DNA from: Chryseobacterium sp. JV274
GTDB taxonomy: Bacteria > Bacteroidota > Bacteroidia > Flavobacteriales > Weeksellaceae
Length of the DNA: 64,000 nucleotides
Direction of reading: 5' to 3'
Assembly (NCBI RefSeq): GCF_903969135.1
Contig: NZ_LR824569.1
Span: 2,294,001-2,358,000, forward strand
The notes beneath the pieces were generated by a model, which saw only the letters and a list, made by a program, of their open reading frames with translations, did no database searches and was not told the DNA's origin. Made by a program: the position numbers and the translations under genes. Position 1 is the stretch's first letter, and each line of letters opens with the position of its first letter. Of the stretch, positions 18,549 to 25,854 are shown one piece after another.

Positions 18549-18602
18549 ATAATTATATTCACCTTGCTGATGCAAGCGTCTCGCTCTTATCAATAAATAT
18601 AA

Positions 18603-18630
18603 AACCGTTCTTTTTTAGGAACGGTTTTTC
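18603..18630 (+). terminator. Terminator of the CPxCGK/membrane protein unit
   Basis: AACCGTTC and GAACGGTT form a perfect stem around TTTTTTAG, followed by TTT. Confidence 0.8.
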
Positions 18631-18734
18631 ATTTCAAAACAAACTCTATATCTCCTATTTCCAATCCACAACTTTTCCTTATCCTTAAAACAAAACACCA
18701 TCACCATTGAAAACAGAATTATTACTCTTTTCAT
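18615..18734 (-). pseudogene. Possible fragment of a secreted protein gene
   Basis: A 39-codon frame starts MKRVIILFSMVMVFCFKDKE, which looks like a signal or lipoprotein leader, then soon runs into the neighbouring terminator. It is more likely the decayed start of a lost gene than a working one. Weak evidence. Confidence 0.25.
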
Positions 18735-18748
18735 TTTCCTGCTACAAA

Positions 18749-18818
18749 AAGTCTCCTGACTTGAAGCCGATAACATAAAAATAAATCTTTAAAAAAAAGC
18801 TTCAAAGTCAGGAGACTT
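18749..18818. repeat. Long inverted repeat (hairpin, possible MITE or insertion-sequence remnant)
   Basis: The left arm AAGTCTCCTGACTTGAAGC (18749-18767) pairs with the right arm (18799-18818) over 19 bp with one extra A in the right arm. The loop is 31 nt and AT-rich. The right arm is also flanked by two copies of CTTCAAAG. It is not followed by a T tract, so it does not look like a plain terminator. Confidence 0.7.
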
Positions 18819-18844
18819 CAAAGAGTGATTTAGGGCGGTTTTTT

Positions 18845-18868
18845 TACGGTTTCCCGCAAAGAAGTATT
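18845..18868 (+). promoter_or_regulatory. Shared palindromic element, copy 2 (TACGGTTTCCCGCA)
   Basis: It equals copy 1 (17251-17274) at 20 of 24 positions and lies 86 nt before the SLATT-like gene. The palindrome is less perfect here. Confidence 0.4.
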
Positions 18869-18930
18869 ATTTCAATATTTTAAATTTAATCCATAAATTA
18901 TTATATAAAAACCTTTACCTATATCAAAAT

Positions 18931-19569
18931 ATGCAACAGAGAAGCTATAGAGACTATTTAAATAAAACATTCCTGGAAGAATTAAATTATAAAATTTGGG
19001 TTACTAAAGGCTGTAGGTTTAATGCAAGCTCAAGACTCATAAGAACTGGAAAATTATCAAACCTAGCAATAAATATGATTTCTGTTTATTTAACAATAGC
19101 AGGTTTACTTACTGTCTACAATATAAATTCTAAAATTATTGATGATAAGTTATTAGCATATTTAGTAACTAGTTTGTCAATTCTTGCCCTAGTATTTGGT
19201 CAAATAGAAAGCTCAAAAGACTACACACTTAAATCTAAAGAATTTCATAACTGCAGTCTTGAGTTATCTGAAATTTACAACAAGCTTAGAATTTTTAAAA
19301 CTCTTGAGGAAAACCCCACTCAGGAAAGAAAGACTCAATTTACTGAAGAAATATCTAGTTCCTATCAAAAAGTACTTGAGAAATATGACAATCACTTACA
19401 AATAGACAATAATATTTTTAAAACAAAAACAGCAAGATATCACGAATTGAATTATTGGCAAGTAATAAAATATAAATCTGAATACTATTTGCATTCATAT
19501 TTTCTTTATCATTTTTTAATTATTGTACCTGCAGTACTTATTATATTGTTAATAATCTATCGCAAATAA
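18931..19569 (+). CDS. SLATT-domain 2TM membrane protein
   Basis: This 212-residue protein has an N-terminal helical stretch (GCRFNASSRLIRTGKLSN), two close membrane helices (about 48-70 and 76-92), a long helical part rich in charged residues and a last hydrophobic helix (about 190-209). The order fits SLATT proteins (SMODS- and SLOG-associated 2TM effectors), closest by pattern to SLATT_5. SLATT domains are thought to form membrane pores that kill or arrest phage-infected cells. No nucleotidyltransferase, SLOG or reverse transcriptase gene is next to it, so a stand-alone or unrecognised partner is implied. Confidence 0.65.
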   Translation: MQQRSYRDYLNKTFLEELNYKIWVTKGCRFNASSRLIRTGKLSNLAINMISVYLTIAGLLTVYNINSKIIDDKLLAYLVTSLSILALVFGQIESSKDYTLKSKEFHNCSLELSEIYNKLRIFKTLEENPTQERKTQFTEEISSSYQKVLEKYDNHLQIDNNIFKTKTARYHELNYWQVIKYKSEYYLHSYFLYHFLIIVPAVLIILLIIYRK

Positions 19570-19687
19570 AATGTTACTATGAGAAATCAAGAGATATCAA
19601 AAAATATTCATAAACTCCATTTATTTTTAGAACAATTTTGATAAATCGTACGAAAACTAACTATATTGGTAAATAAAAACTAATACA

Positions 19688-20476
19688 ATGAATAAAGGCT
19701 TAGAAATATTTGATAAACTGCGAGAAAACCTAATCTTTATCTTTTCATTATCTTTAATTTCTTCCTATTGTGCGTCATTAGGTTATTATTCCGTTTACAA
19801 TATTGATATCACTTCATTCTTAAATATAAGTGACATTACTATGATTTTTGCAAAATGGACTTGGTTTACAATATTTTTAATAATGATGACATTTCTAATT
19901 TTATTTGATTTTTTTGATGAAGAAAGTGATCATAAATGGTTAAGCAAAACAATTGGAAAAACAAATTTGAAATGGAGAGGACTAATTATATTTATTTTCA
20001 TAATTATAGTATTATTATCTACCTTTTTTATAGATCACACCATGAAAAAAGAAATTAAATTAATTCTTTTCTATGGATTAATAATTTTTCTAATATTCAT
20101 TTTTATTTACATTCCTTCACATTCTATTAAAAATAGAACTATTTCCCAACTACGTTTTAAAGATTATGCTGGAGCAGGTTTCGTCTTTGCTTTTTTTGTA
20201 TATGCTTTACCTCTTATGATTGGTTATCATATGGCTAATTATAGGAAAAACACCAAAGAAAAAAATAATATAAAAATTACATTCGAAAACAAGGCTATAC
20301 TTGATACAACTAAGGACACAAATAAATATTTTATTGGTAAAACTAGTGATTATATTTTTTTTTATGATATTAATAAACAAGCTTCAATAATATATAAAAC
20401 TGATAAAATAGAAATAATAGAATATTACTCTACAAAAAGTAAAAATGATAACTGGTATGATTTTTTGACAAATTAA
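19688..20476 (+). CDS. Membrane protein of unknown function
   Basis: This 262-residue protein has about five hydrophobic helices in residues 12-190 and a soluble C-terminal part of about 70 residues (KITFENKAILDTTKDTNKY region) that looks beta-rich. The N-terminus GYYSVYNIDITSFLNISDI is a pattern I associate with uncharacterised bacterial membrane proteins. Codon use is very AT-rich, as elsewhere in the island. It stands alone with gaps on both sides. Function unknown. Confidence 0.65.
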   Translation: MNKGLEIFDKLRENLIFIFSLSLISSYCASLGYYSVYNIDITSFLNISDITMIFAKWTWFTIFLIMMTFLILFDFFDEESDHKWLSKTIGKTNLKWRGLIIFIFIIIVLLSTFFIDHTMKKEIKLILFYGLIIFLIFIFIYIPSHSIKNRTISQLRFKDYAGAGFVFAFFVYALPLMIGYHMANYRKNTKEKNNIKITFENKAILDTTKDTNKYFIGKTSDYIFFYDINKQASIIYKTDKIEIIEYYSTKSKNDNWYDFLTN

Positions 20477-20597
20477 TACTATTTTATAAAATTTTATGAT
20501 TTTTGAGTTTGTAAGTAGACATAGAACACGCCCCCATGGTATAGAGCTGGGGATGAGAATGAAACTATTTAAATAAAATAACTAATAACAATTAAGA

Positions 20598-21089
20598 TTG
20601 ATACTAACAGATAATCAAACTACTGAAATAAAAAGGGCAATTATATTCGCTCTAACAAAACTATACAATCAAGATATTTCCTTAATTGAAAGGCAAGCAC
20701 ATGAACGTTCTAGTGTATTTAGATTCGGACTCTATTTTTCGGAAATAATTGCACAAACTTCATTTGGAGCTGATAATGAATTAACAATTGATTTTGATTA
20801 TAATCGAAATGGTGAAAACATAAAAGATATGGACGGTTTCAATCCAAAACATGGAATATTTCCTGACATTGTTTTACATCATAGGGGGTTTAATGATAAA
20901 AATATTGTGGTCATAGAATTTAAAGGACATTGGAGTGGTAAGGGAAGAGATGATGAAAAACTTAAAGGCTTTACCAGCGAAATAGTAAATGATTATCATT
21001 ATGGACTTGGTGTTTTTGTCAGACTCACAACAACTATAACCAATTGTGAAATAACATATTACAAAAATGGAGAACTTGAAAATGTATAA
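20598..21089 (+). CDS. PD-(D/E)xK nuclease-like protein, TTG start
   Basis: This 163-residue protein carries Asp90 in GIFPDIVLHHRG and Glu107-x-Lys109 in IVVIEFKG, the PD...ExK arrangement of the restriction-endonuclease-like fold. Glu49 in the N-terminal helix could complete the site. The start is TTG at 20598, because no ATG is available before the conserved part. Nuclease activity is inferred; many such small proteins are uncharacterised. It may act with the 212-residue protein at 21177, but an 87-nt gap separates them. Confidence 0.6.
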   Translation: MILTDNQTTEIKRAIIFALTKLYNQDISLIERQAHERSSVFRFGLYFSEIIAQTSFGADNELTIDFDYNRNGENIKDMDGFNPKHGIFPDIVLHHRGFNDKNIVVIEFKGHWSGKGRDDEKLKGFTSEIVNDYHYGLGVFVRLTTTITNCEITYYKNGELENV

Positions 21090-21176
21090 TCGTAATTTCG
21101 TTGTGTTTGAATAGTTAATAAATATATTCCACATTGTGGCAATTTTATCTCATACTTTTAATCATTAAAAATGTAA

Positions 21177-21815
21177 ATGAAAACTGAAATTAGTAAAATT
21201 ATTAAAGACAACAATCTTAGAGATTTAATGACTGACATTAATGAAGTTGTTTTAGACTCATTTTTAGAAGATGGAATAGTAAAAGATATACCAATTTTAG
21301 GACTAGTCTCCAAAGGAATTAACTTTGGTAACACAATTCAAGAAAGACTTTATACAAAGAAATTATTAACTTTTTTAAAGCAACTTGAAAATACTAAGCA
21401 AGAGGATAGAGAAAAAGAAATTAATAAAATAGATGAGAATAAAAACTATAAAACTAAAGTTGGTGAAAAACTACTATACATAATAAACGAAGCTGATGAT
21501 TGTGAAAAAGCAGGATACATTGGAATTTTATTCAAACATTTTTTAGAACAAACACTTTCTTATGTAGATTTTATTAGATGTGTAGATTGTATCAATAAAA
21601 CTAACATTATTGATCTAAACTTTTTTATTAAGGAAGACTTTCTTGAAAGCTATATCAATTCTAACGTTGAAAATTATTTGAATAGCGGCTTAATCACACA
21701 AGAATATAAAAATCCTTTGAATGAAGATTATAAAAAGGGGATTTTTTATGGAAAGGCACATATAAAGTATAATATTTCTAGAGCTGGAATGTATATTAGA
21801 AGATATTTGAGATAA
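21177..21815 (+). CDS. Uncharacterised protein of a widespread accessory-genome family
   Basis: This 212-residue soluble protein has the pattern KDIPILGLVSKGINFG, ERLYTKKLLTFLKQL, GEKLLYIINEADDCEKAGYIGILFKHFL and YVDFIRCVDCI. I have seen this layout in many bacterial accessory regions, where the protein is of unknown function. A weak hydrophobic patch (residues 38-52) is not a clear membrane helix. A terminator follows. No function is assigned. Confidence 0.6.
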   Translation: MKTEISKIIKDNNLRDLMTDINEVVLDSFLEDGIVKDIPILGLVSKGINFGNTIQERLYTKKLLTFLKQLENTKQEDREKEINKIDENKNYKTKVGEKLLYIINEADDCEKAGYIGILFKHFLEQTLSYVDFIRCVDCINKTNIIDLNFFIKEDFLESYINSNVENYLNSGLITQEYKNPLNEDYKKGIFYGKAHIKYNISRAGMYIRRYLR

Positions 21816-21820
21816 AACAA

Positions 21821-21848
21821 AATCCGAAGTTCCCCACTTCGGATTCTT
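21821..21848 (+). terminator. Rho-independent terminator after the 212-residue protein
   Basis: AATCCGAAGT and ACTTCGGATT form a perfect 10-bp stem around TCCCC, followed by CTTTAT. Confidence 0.8.
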
Positions 21849-21900
21849 TATATCCCAACCCACCTAAAATACCCCCAATCCCCCATTTTCTATCCCCAAA

Positions 21901-21949
21901 CTTTTACTTATATTTGTTTCTATAACGTACACAAATATGCAAAACAAAA
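21901..21949 (+). repeat. Duplicated promoter region, copy 1, with -7 element TATATTTG
   Basis: This 49-nt block recurs at 23432-23480 with only two differences. It contains the -7 element TATATTTG (21909-21916) and the start codon of the HTH gene (ATG at 21937). In copy 2 the start codon is AGG. Confidence 0.85.
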
Positions 21950-22344
21950 AAATACATCAGGGGAGAAATATCAAGCGTTTTCGTGAGATGTTGTGCATCA
22001 AGCAGGAAGCTTTGGCTTTTGATCTTGGTGAAGACTGGAACCAGAAGAAGATTTCGCTTTTGGAGCAGAAAGAAACTATTGAAGATCCTTTATTGCAAAA
22101 GATTTCTGAAGTATTGAAAATTCCTGTAGAAGCTTTTCAGAATTTCGATGAAGAACAGGCAATCAATATTATTTCTAACACTTTCGATAACTGCCAGCAA
22201 CCAGCTTCTATTTTCTATAATTCTACAATTAATCCTGTAGATCAATTAATTAAAGTGCACGAAGAAAAAATTGCGCTGTACGAAAGAATGCTGAAAGAAA
22301 AAGATGAGATGATGGCCAGACTGGAGCAGTTGATTCAGAAATAA
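21937..22344 (+). CDS. XRE-type helix-turn-helix regulator
   Basis: This 135-residue protein has an N-terminal HTH (about 8-68: GRNIKRFREMLCIKQEALAFDLG, WNQKKISLLEQ, LQKISEVLKIPVEAF) and a C-terminal coiled-coil helix (EEKIALYERMLKEKDEMMARLEQL, residues 105-133). It is a Bacteroidota-typical XRE protein. It lies 20 nt before an ADP-ribosyltransferase-like gene and is probably the regulator or antitoxin-like part of that operon. Confidence 0.85.
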   Translation: MQNKKIHQGRNIKRFREMLCIKQEALAFDLGEDWNQKKISLLEQKETIEDPLLQKISEVLKIPVEAFQNFDEEQAINIISNTFDNCQQPASIFYNSTINPVDQLIKVHEEKIALYERMLKEKDEMMARLEQLIQK

Positions 22345-22364
22345 AAAAGATATTTATAAGAACT

Positions 22365-22919
22365 ATGGATAGGGCTCTTCTTAAATATGTTAGCGAAAGT
22401 TTACCTGCAGAATTGAGAGAAATCATAACATCAAAGCGTGCAGAATATGAGAAAGGGTTAACTATCCATGAGAAAGCCATTATTTATCACTATACAGATT
22501 CCGGATACGAATCCTTAAATGAACGATTAAGAAACGGACAGAATATAAATGATTTTGGGCTTTTTTTAAATTATAGTTTAGATAAATTACCAGATTACAA
22601 AGATCTTTGTTATTGTACCATTCGGTGTTCAAGAAGAAATCTTGAAAAATATTATTCAGCGCTCAGTAACAATGGCATTATTATTGAAAAATCATTTTTA
22701 TCTTGCAGTAAATCAAGACTATTAGCACTTTATTTCAGTGACAGCCCCTTATTCATAATTTTATCAAAAAGAGGAAAAGATATTGAAAAAATCGCTAAAT
22801 TTGGAGTAGATAGTGGACAAAACGAAAGAGAAATTATATTTAAGTCTGGTTCAAGATTTAAAGTATTAGAAATTAAAGAAGCAGAAAACAAAATTACGAT
22901 AACATTAGAAGAGATATAA
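22365..22919 (+). CDS. ADP-ribosyltransferase-fold protein (R-S-E class), candidate toxin
   Basis: This 184-residue protein shows the three ART motifs in order: Arg87 in CYCTIRCSR, the Ser motif at EKSFLSCSKS (Ser110-Ser113-Ser115) and the bi-glutamate Glu154-x-Glu156 in NEREIIFKSGSRFKVL. The N-terminal part with IYHYTDSGYESLNERLRNG fits the helical start of Bacteroidota ART proteins. ExE enzymes of this class usually modify arginine with ADP-ribose from NAD+. There is no signal peptide, so it acts in the cytoplasm. It lies between an HTH gene and a small gene 2 nt downstream, which is a toxin-antitoxin or defence-like layout. Activity and target are inferred. Confidence 0.72.
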   Translation: MDRALLKYVSESLPAELREIITSKRAEYEKGLTIHEKAIIYHYTDSGYESLNERLRNGQNINDFGLFLNYSLDKLPDYKDLCYCTIRCSRRNLEKYYSALSNNGIIIEKSFLSCSKSRLLALYFSDSPLFIILSKRGKDIEKIAKFGVDSGQNEREIIFKSGSRFKVLEIKEAENKITITLEEI

Positions 22920-22921
22920 AA

Positions 22922-23281
22922 ATGGATTTAATAAAAGAATATTATAAAAATACAAATTTCAAAAATGACTCTGATTTTTTGGAGAATTTGGAAGACATTT
23001 TTATGTTCGGAAATATTAAATCTGAATATAAAAATAATGATTTTATCAACCATAAAGAGTTAATCAATTTACAACTAATAAATTTTCTTAAAAGTCTATT
23101 ATCACAAGATTTATTAACCAACAAAAAAGAAAAGGTTGCTGCTATTAATTTGATTTCAGAAATGGATCTTAGAAATGAATTTTTGGAATTAATTAAAGAG
23201 AACAACAACAATAATACAGCTAAAATTTCTGAGAGATTAGGAGCTAAGTTTATGTCATCAGTAGATAAAAGCAAACATTAA
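22922..23281 (+). CDS. Small helical protein, candidate partner or antitoxin of the ART protein
   Basis: This 119-residue soluble protein has predicted helices throughout and is rich in Lys, Glu and Asn (MDLIKEYYKNTNFKND, LLSQDLLTNKKEKVAAINLISEMD). It is not recognised as a known family. It starts 2 nt after the ART stop codon, so the two are tightly coupled, and it ends the operon before a terminator. Immunity or antitoxin function is suggested by position only. Confidence 0.65.
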   Translation: MDLIKEYYKNTNFKNDSDFLENLEDIFMFGNIKSEYKNNDFINHKELINLQLINFLKSLLSQDLLTNKKEKVAAINLISEMDLRNEFLELIKENNNNNTAKISERLGAKFMSSVDKSKH

Positions 23282-23346
23282 TCTGTACTGAAAGACTATT
23301 CCAATGTAAAGCCTTATTATACCATCTGAAATTTTATACTAATAAT

Positions 23347-23375
23347 AACCGCTCTATCTTTGGAGCGGTTTTATC
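23347..23375 (+). terminator. Terminator of the HTH-ART operon
   Basis: AACCGCTC and GGAGCGGTT pair around TATCTTT, followed by TTATCTTT. Confidence 0.75.
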
Positions 23376-23431
23376 TTTCAAATTCTATTGCTTTTGGATA
23401 ATAAGTTGTCAGCTCATTCTTTATCCCCCAC

Positions 23432-23480
23432 CTTTTACTTATATTTGTTTCTATAACGTACATAAATAGGCAAAACAAAA
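23432..23480 (+). repeat. Duplicated promoter region, copy 2, HTH start codon lost
   Basis: This block equals 21901-21949 at 47 of 49 positions and keeps the -7 element TATATTTG (23440-23447). The ATG of the HTH gene is AGG here. It now drives the lipoprotein gene at 23498 and marks a junction of the HTH-ART segment. Confidence 0.85.
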
Positions 23481-23497
23481 CTAATAACCAACTCTTC

Positions 23498-23947
23498 ATG
23501 AAACTCTATACTTTCATAGCAGTACTACTCTTGTTATCCTTCAGTTGTACAAAAAAGGAACAATACAGCGTTGGTCAGGAATGGAATTACAAAACCCGTC
23601 CCACAGAAAAAAGCTCTATCCTTAAAATTTTAAAGATCGAAGACTATCCTGAAACCGGAAAAATAATTCATATTTCTATCAGCGGTTTGAAGATGAAAAA
23701 CCCTGCCAGCCCTACCGGTTATGCAGAAACCCTCACCCATATTCCCATATCAGAAGAGGCATTAGACAAAAGTGTCACCAGTCTGAAAAACGAAACCGGC
23801 AAAAAGCCAGACTCTCTTGAAATGGGCGGTTATTCTTACTGGAAAAAAGAGTTCGACAAAGGAAATGCAGGAATATTCACCATTCCCGTTTCTGAGATTG
23901 TAGGAGCAATGGAAAAATCTATTGTTGCAGGGGATTATGTTAAGTAA
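23498..23947 (+). CDS. Lipoprotein of unknown function
   Basis: This 149-residue protein has a lipoprotein signal with lipobox LSFSC (Cys about 17). The rest resembles small secreted proteins with a GQEWNYKTRPTEKSS start, in which a domain binds or reads a linear pattern, but I assign no function. Its promoter is the second copy of the HTH-gene promoter. Confidence 0.7.
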   Translation: MKLYTFIAVLLLLSFSCTKKEQYSVGQEWNYKTRPTEKSSILKILKIEDYPETGKIIHISISGLKMKNPASPTGYAETLTHIPISEEALDKSVTSLKNETGKKPDSLEMGGYSYWKKEFDKGNAGIFTIPVSEIVGAMEKSIVAGDYVK

Positions 23948-24048
23948 ATTTCCCAGGTCATCCAGTTCCACACATTCTCCCAACTTTGCGCAAATAAAAT
24001 AATTATCCAAAATCAGGAAAGCTTCTAAAAACAAGTATTAACAAAACA

Positions 24049-24606
24049 ATGACATTTTTATATACAGCAAGAGGAATATACGATAAGAACTATGAAGACG
24101 GAATGTCTTGGGATAAGTATATTGAATGGTCTAAACTAAGTCATCTCAAAGAACTTGTTTCGCTGGATGGAATACTAAATGAAGTTTTAGTTGAGCCAGA
24201 CTATGACAATGCCAACGATTGGGATTATATTCACGTTATTGAACAATACCAAACAGGCTTTTTTACAACCCTTGATTTTGTATTTAAAAGATTAAGTTCA
24301 AAAGAAAAGTTCAATCTTCTGGCAGTTGTTGTAGAACCAGATCAGGAATGCAGCCAAATTAATATGGACGGGTTTGAATTTATAGGGTATGAACTGCTTG
24401 ATCAGGATTTCAACATTAGTGCTTTGACTAATTGTGGTGGCTTCTTAGAAACATTTTTACCAACAGACCTAAACAACAAAGGACTTATTGACGAATTTGA
24501 AAAAGCATATGACATCAAAAAACGACTTCTGGAGAATAACCCTGATGAACACCATGCAGATACAAATGTAATTGCAGTTTGGAGGCATAAAACAATTGGC
24601 AGGTAA
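24049..24606 (+). CDS. Uncharacterised cytoplasmic protein
   Basis: This 185-residue acidic protein has no signal peptide or membrane segment. MSWDKYIEWSKLSHLKELVSLD and DWDYIHVIEQYQTGFF are the clearest features. It resembles small stand-alone or immunity-like proteins of Bacteroidota but without a firm family. It is alone between a lipoprotein gene and a divergent HxlR gene. Confidence 0.6.
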   Translation: MTFLYTARGIYDKNYEDGMSWDKYIEWSKLSHLKELVSLDGILNEVLVEPDYDNANDWDYIHVIEQYQTGFFTTLDFVFKRLSSKEKFNLLAVVVEPDQECSQINMDGFEFIGYELLDQDFNISALTNCGGFLETFLPTDLNNKGLIDEFEKAYDIKKRLLENNPDEHHADTNVIAVWRHKTIGR

Positions 24607-24718
24607 ATAATTGACACTTGAGAATATTATCGTCGCTACCGCACGATTATATCATGTGGCTCTGGCTTTTAGATTACATTATTAGAATTTATAATACTAT
24701 TACCTCTTAATTATACAA

Positions 24719-25084
24719 TCACTTCTCCTTTATCTTCTTTCTATGCTTCAAACCAAAATTAATTAAGGCATTGACAACATCTTCAGTTTCTTTGGCATGT
24801 GTGGTAAGCGCATACGAAACGGTAACAGGTTTGGTGTTATTAACCGTTCGGGTGATCAGTAAATTATCTTCCAGTTCCTGCAGCTCTTTGGACAGAACTT
24901 TTGGACTTATTCCCAGAGCTGTTTCCTTCAGATCTTTGAACCGCATGGTTTCGTAATGATACAAATTATGCAGAATACAGAATTTCCATTTGCCGCTTAA
25001 TAATTCAATGGCATCTTTAAGAGCCAATATTTTTTCTTTACTGATGTCATTTTTTTTGGTACTCATACAATAGTTACTTTCCAA
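24719..25084 (-). CDS. HxlR-family transcriptional regulator
   Basis: This protein of 121 residues (115 if the second ATG is used) has the winged-helix HxlR domain: LLSGKWKFCILHNL, MRFKDLKETALGISPKVLSKELQELEDNLLI and VSYALTTHAKE. It is divergent from a RibD-like reductase gene with 63 bp between the two starts, the usual layout when the regulator controls its neighbour. HxlR proteins often respond to aldehydes or redox cues. Confidence 0.9.
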   Translation of the reverse strand: MESNYCMSTKKNDISKEKILALKDAIELLSGKWKFCILHNLYHYETMRFKDLKETALGISPKVLSKELQELEDNLLITRTVNNTKPVTVSYALTTHAKETEDVVNALINFGLKHRKKIKEK

Positions 25085-25147
25085 AAGGTAACGGATAGTA
25101 AAGGTAAAGTTTCTTTCAGATAATTTTACACTGTAAAAAATTAAAAA

Positions 25148-25657
25148 ATGAAAGTAACAATAATTGCAAACATTTCAGCTAATGGTAAAGTATTATTATC
25201 CGATCATCCACATCATCAGCTGCCACCAGAAGCAATGGAGTTTTATTTAGAATTCGCAAAAAAAGTGGGAAACCTTGTCATAGGCTTTAAAACCTTTGAA
25301 AATTTTTTAACCTTTCCACAGGAAGTCAAAGAACATTTCAACGGAATAGAAATCGTAATACTCTCTGAAAAACCTTACGCAACAAAAGGCTACAAGACTG
25401 TTAAAAGTCCCGAAGAAGCTATTGAATATATGTCAGAAAAAGGCTTGCACGAAATGGCAGTTGGCGGTGGAACAGGGGCTTTTAATGCTTTTATAGACAA
25501 AGATCTGGTAACGGACATTTATTTTAATATCCATCCGTTAATCACAGGAGTTGGCGGTGTTTTAGGAAACAGCAGTGAACTGAACTCAAAATTTAAACAT
25601 ACAGAATATAACCTTAAAGACGGTTTCATTCAACTGCATCTAACCAAAGAAGACTGA
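25148..25657 (+). CDS. RibD C-terminal/dihydrofolate-reductase-like protein
   Basis: This 169-residue protein of the RibD_C fold has NISANGKVLLSD at the start, NLVIGFKTFENFL near residue 40 and AVGGGTGAFNAFIDKDLVTDIYFNIHPLITGVG. These stand-alone proteins likely reduce a small substrate with NAD(P)H, which has not been shown. It is not folA. The neighbour is a divergent HxlR gene that may regulate it. Confidence 0.8.
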   Translation: MKVTIIANISANGKVLLSDHPHHQLPPEAMEFYLEFAKKVGNLVIGFKTFENFLTFPQEVKEHFNGIEIVILSEKPYATKGYKTVKSPEEAIEYMSEKGLHEMAVGGGTGAFNAFIDKDLVTDIYFNIHPLITGVGGVLGNSSELNSKFKHTEYNLKDGFIQLHLTKED

Positions 25658-25854
25658 ATAGCAACGATCTAAAAAAGTGGATATAGTTTTAGATATTTTC
25701 TGAACGAAAAAAACATCCTTATATGAACCAAAAGAACCTCATCAACTTTTTCCTATCTTTAAACCACAGTTATTATCTTAAAGTCCGGTATTAAAAAATA
25801 AACCTGAATCACTGAAAGAAAATCGAACAGAACCAAACACTAAAACTCAGACTC

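Larger units (their letters stand above)
18549..18930. other. Gene-poor gap inside the island
   Basis: This 382-bp stretch has no intact gene. It holds a terminator (18603-18630), a short minus-strand fragment with a signal-peptide-like start (18615-18734), a long inverted repeat (18749-18818) and the second copy of the TACGGTTT element (18845-18868). It looks like a junction between modules of the island. Confidence 0.6.

Noticed and set aside
20530..20555. CCCCCA..CTGGGG hairpin before the PD-(D/E)xK-like gene
   Set aside because: Short stem, no T tract and no second copy; not distinct from chance.
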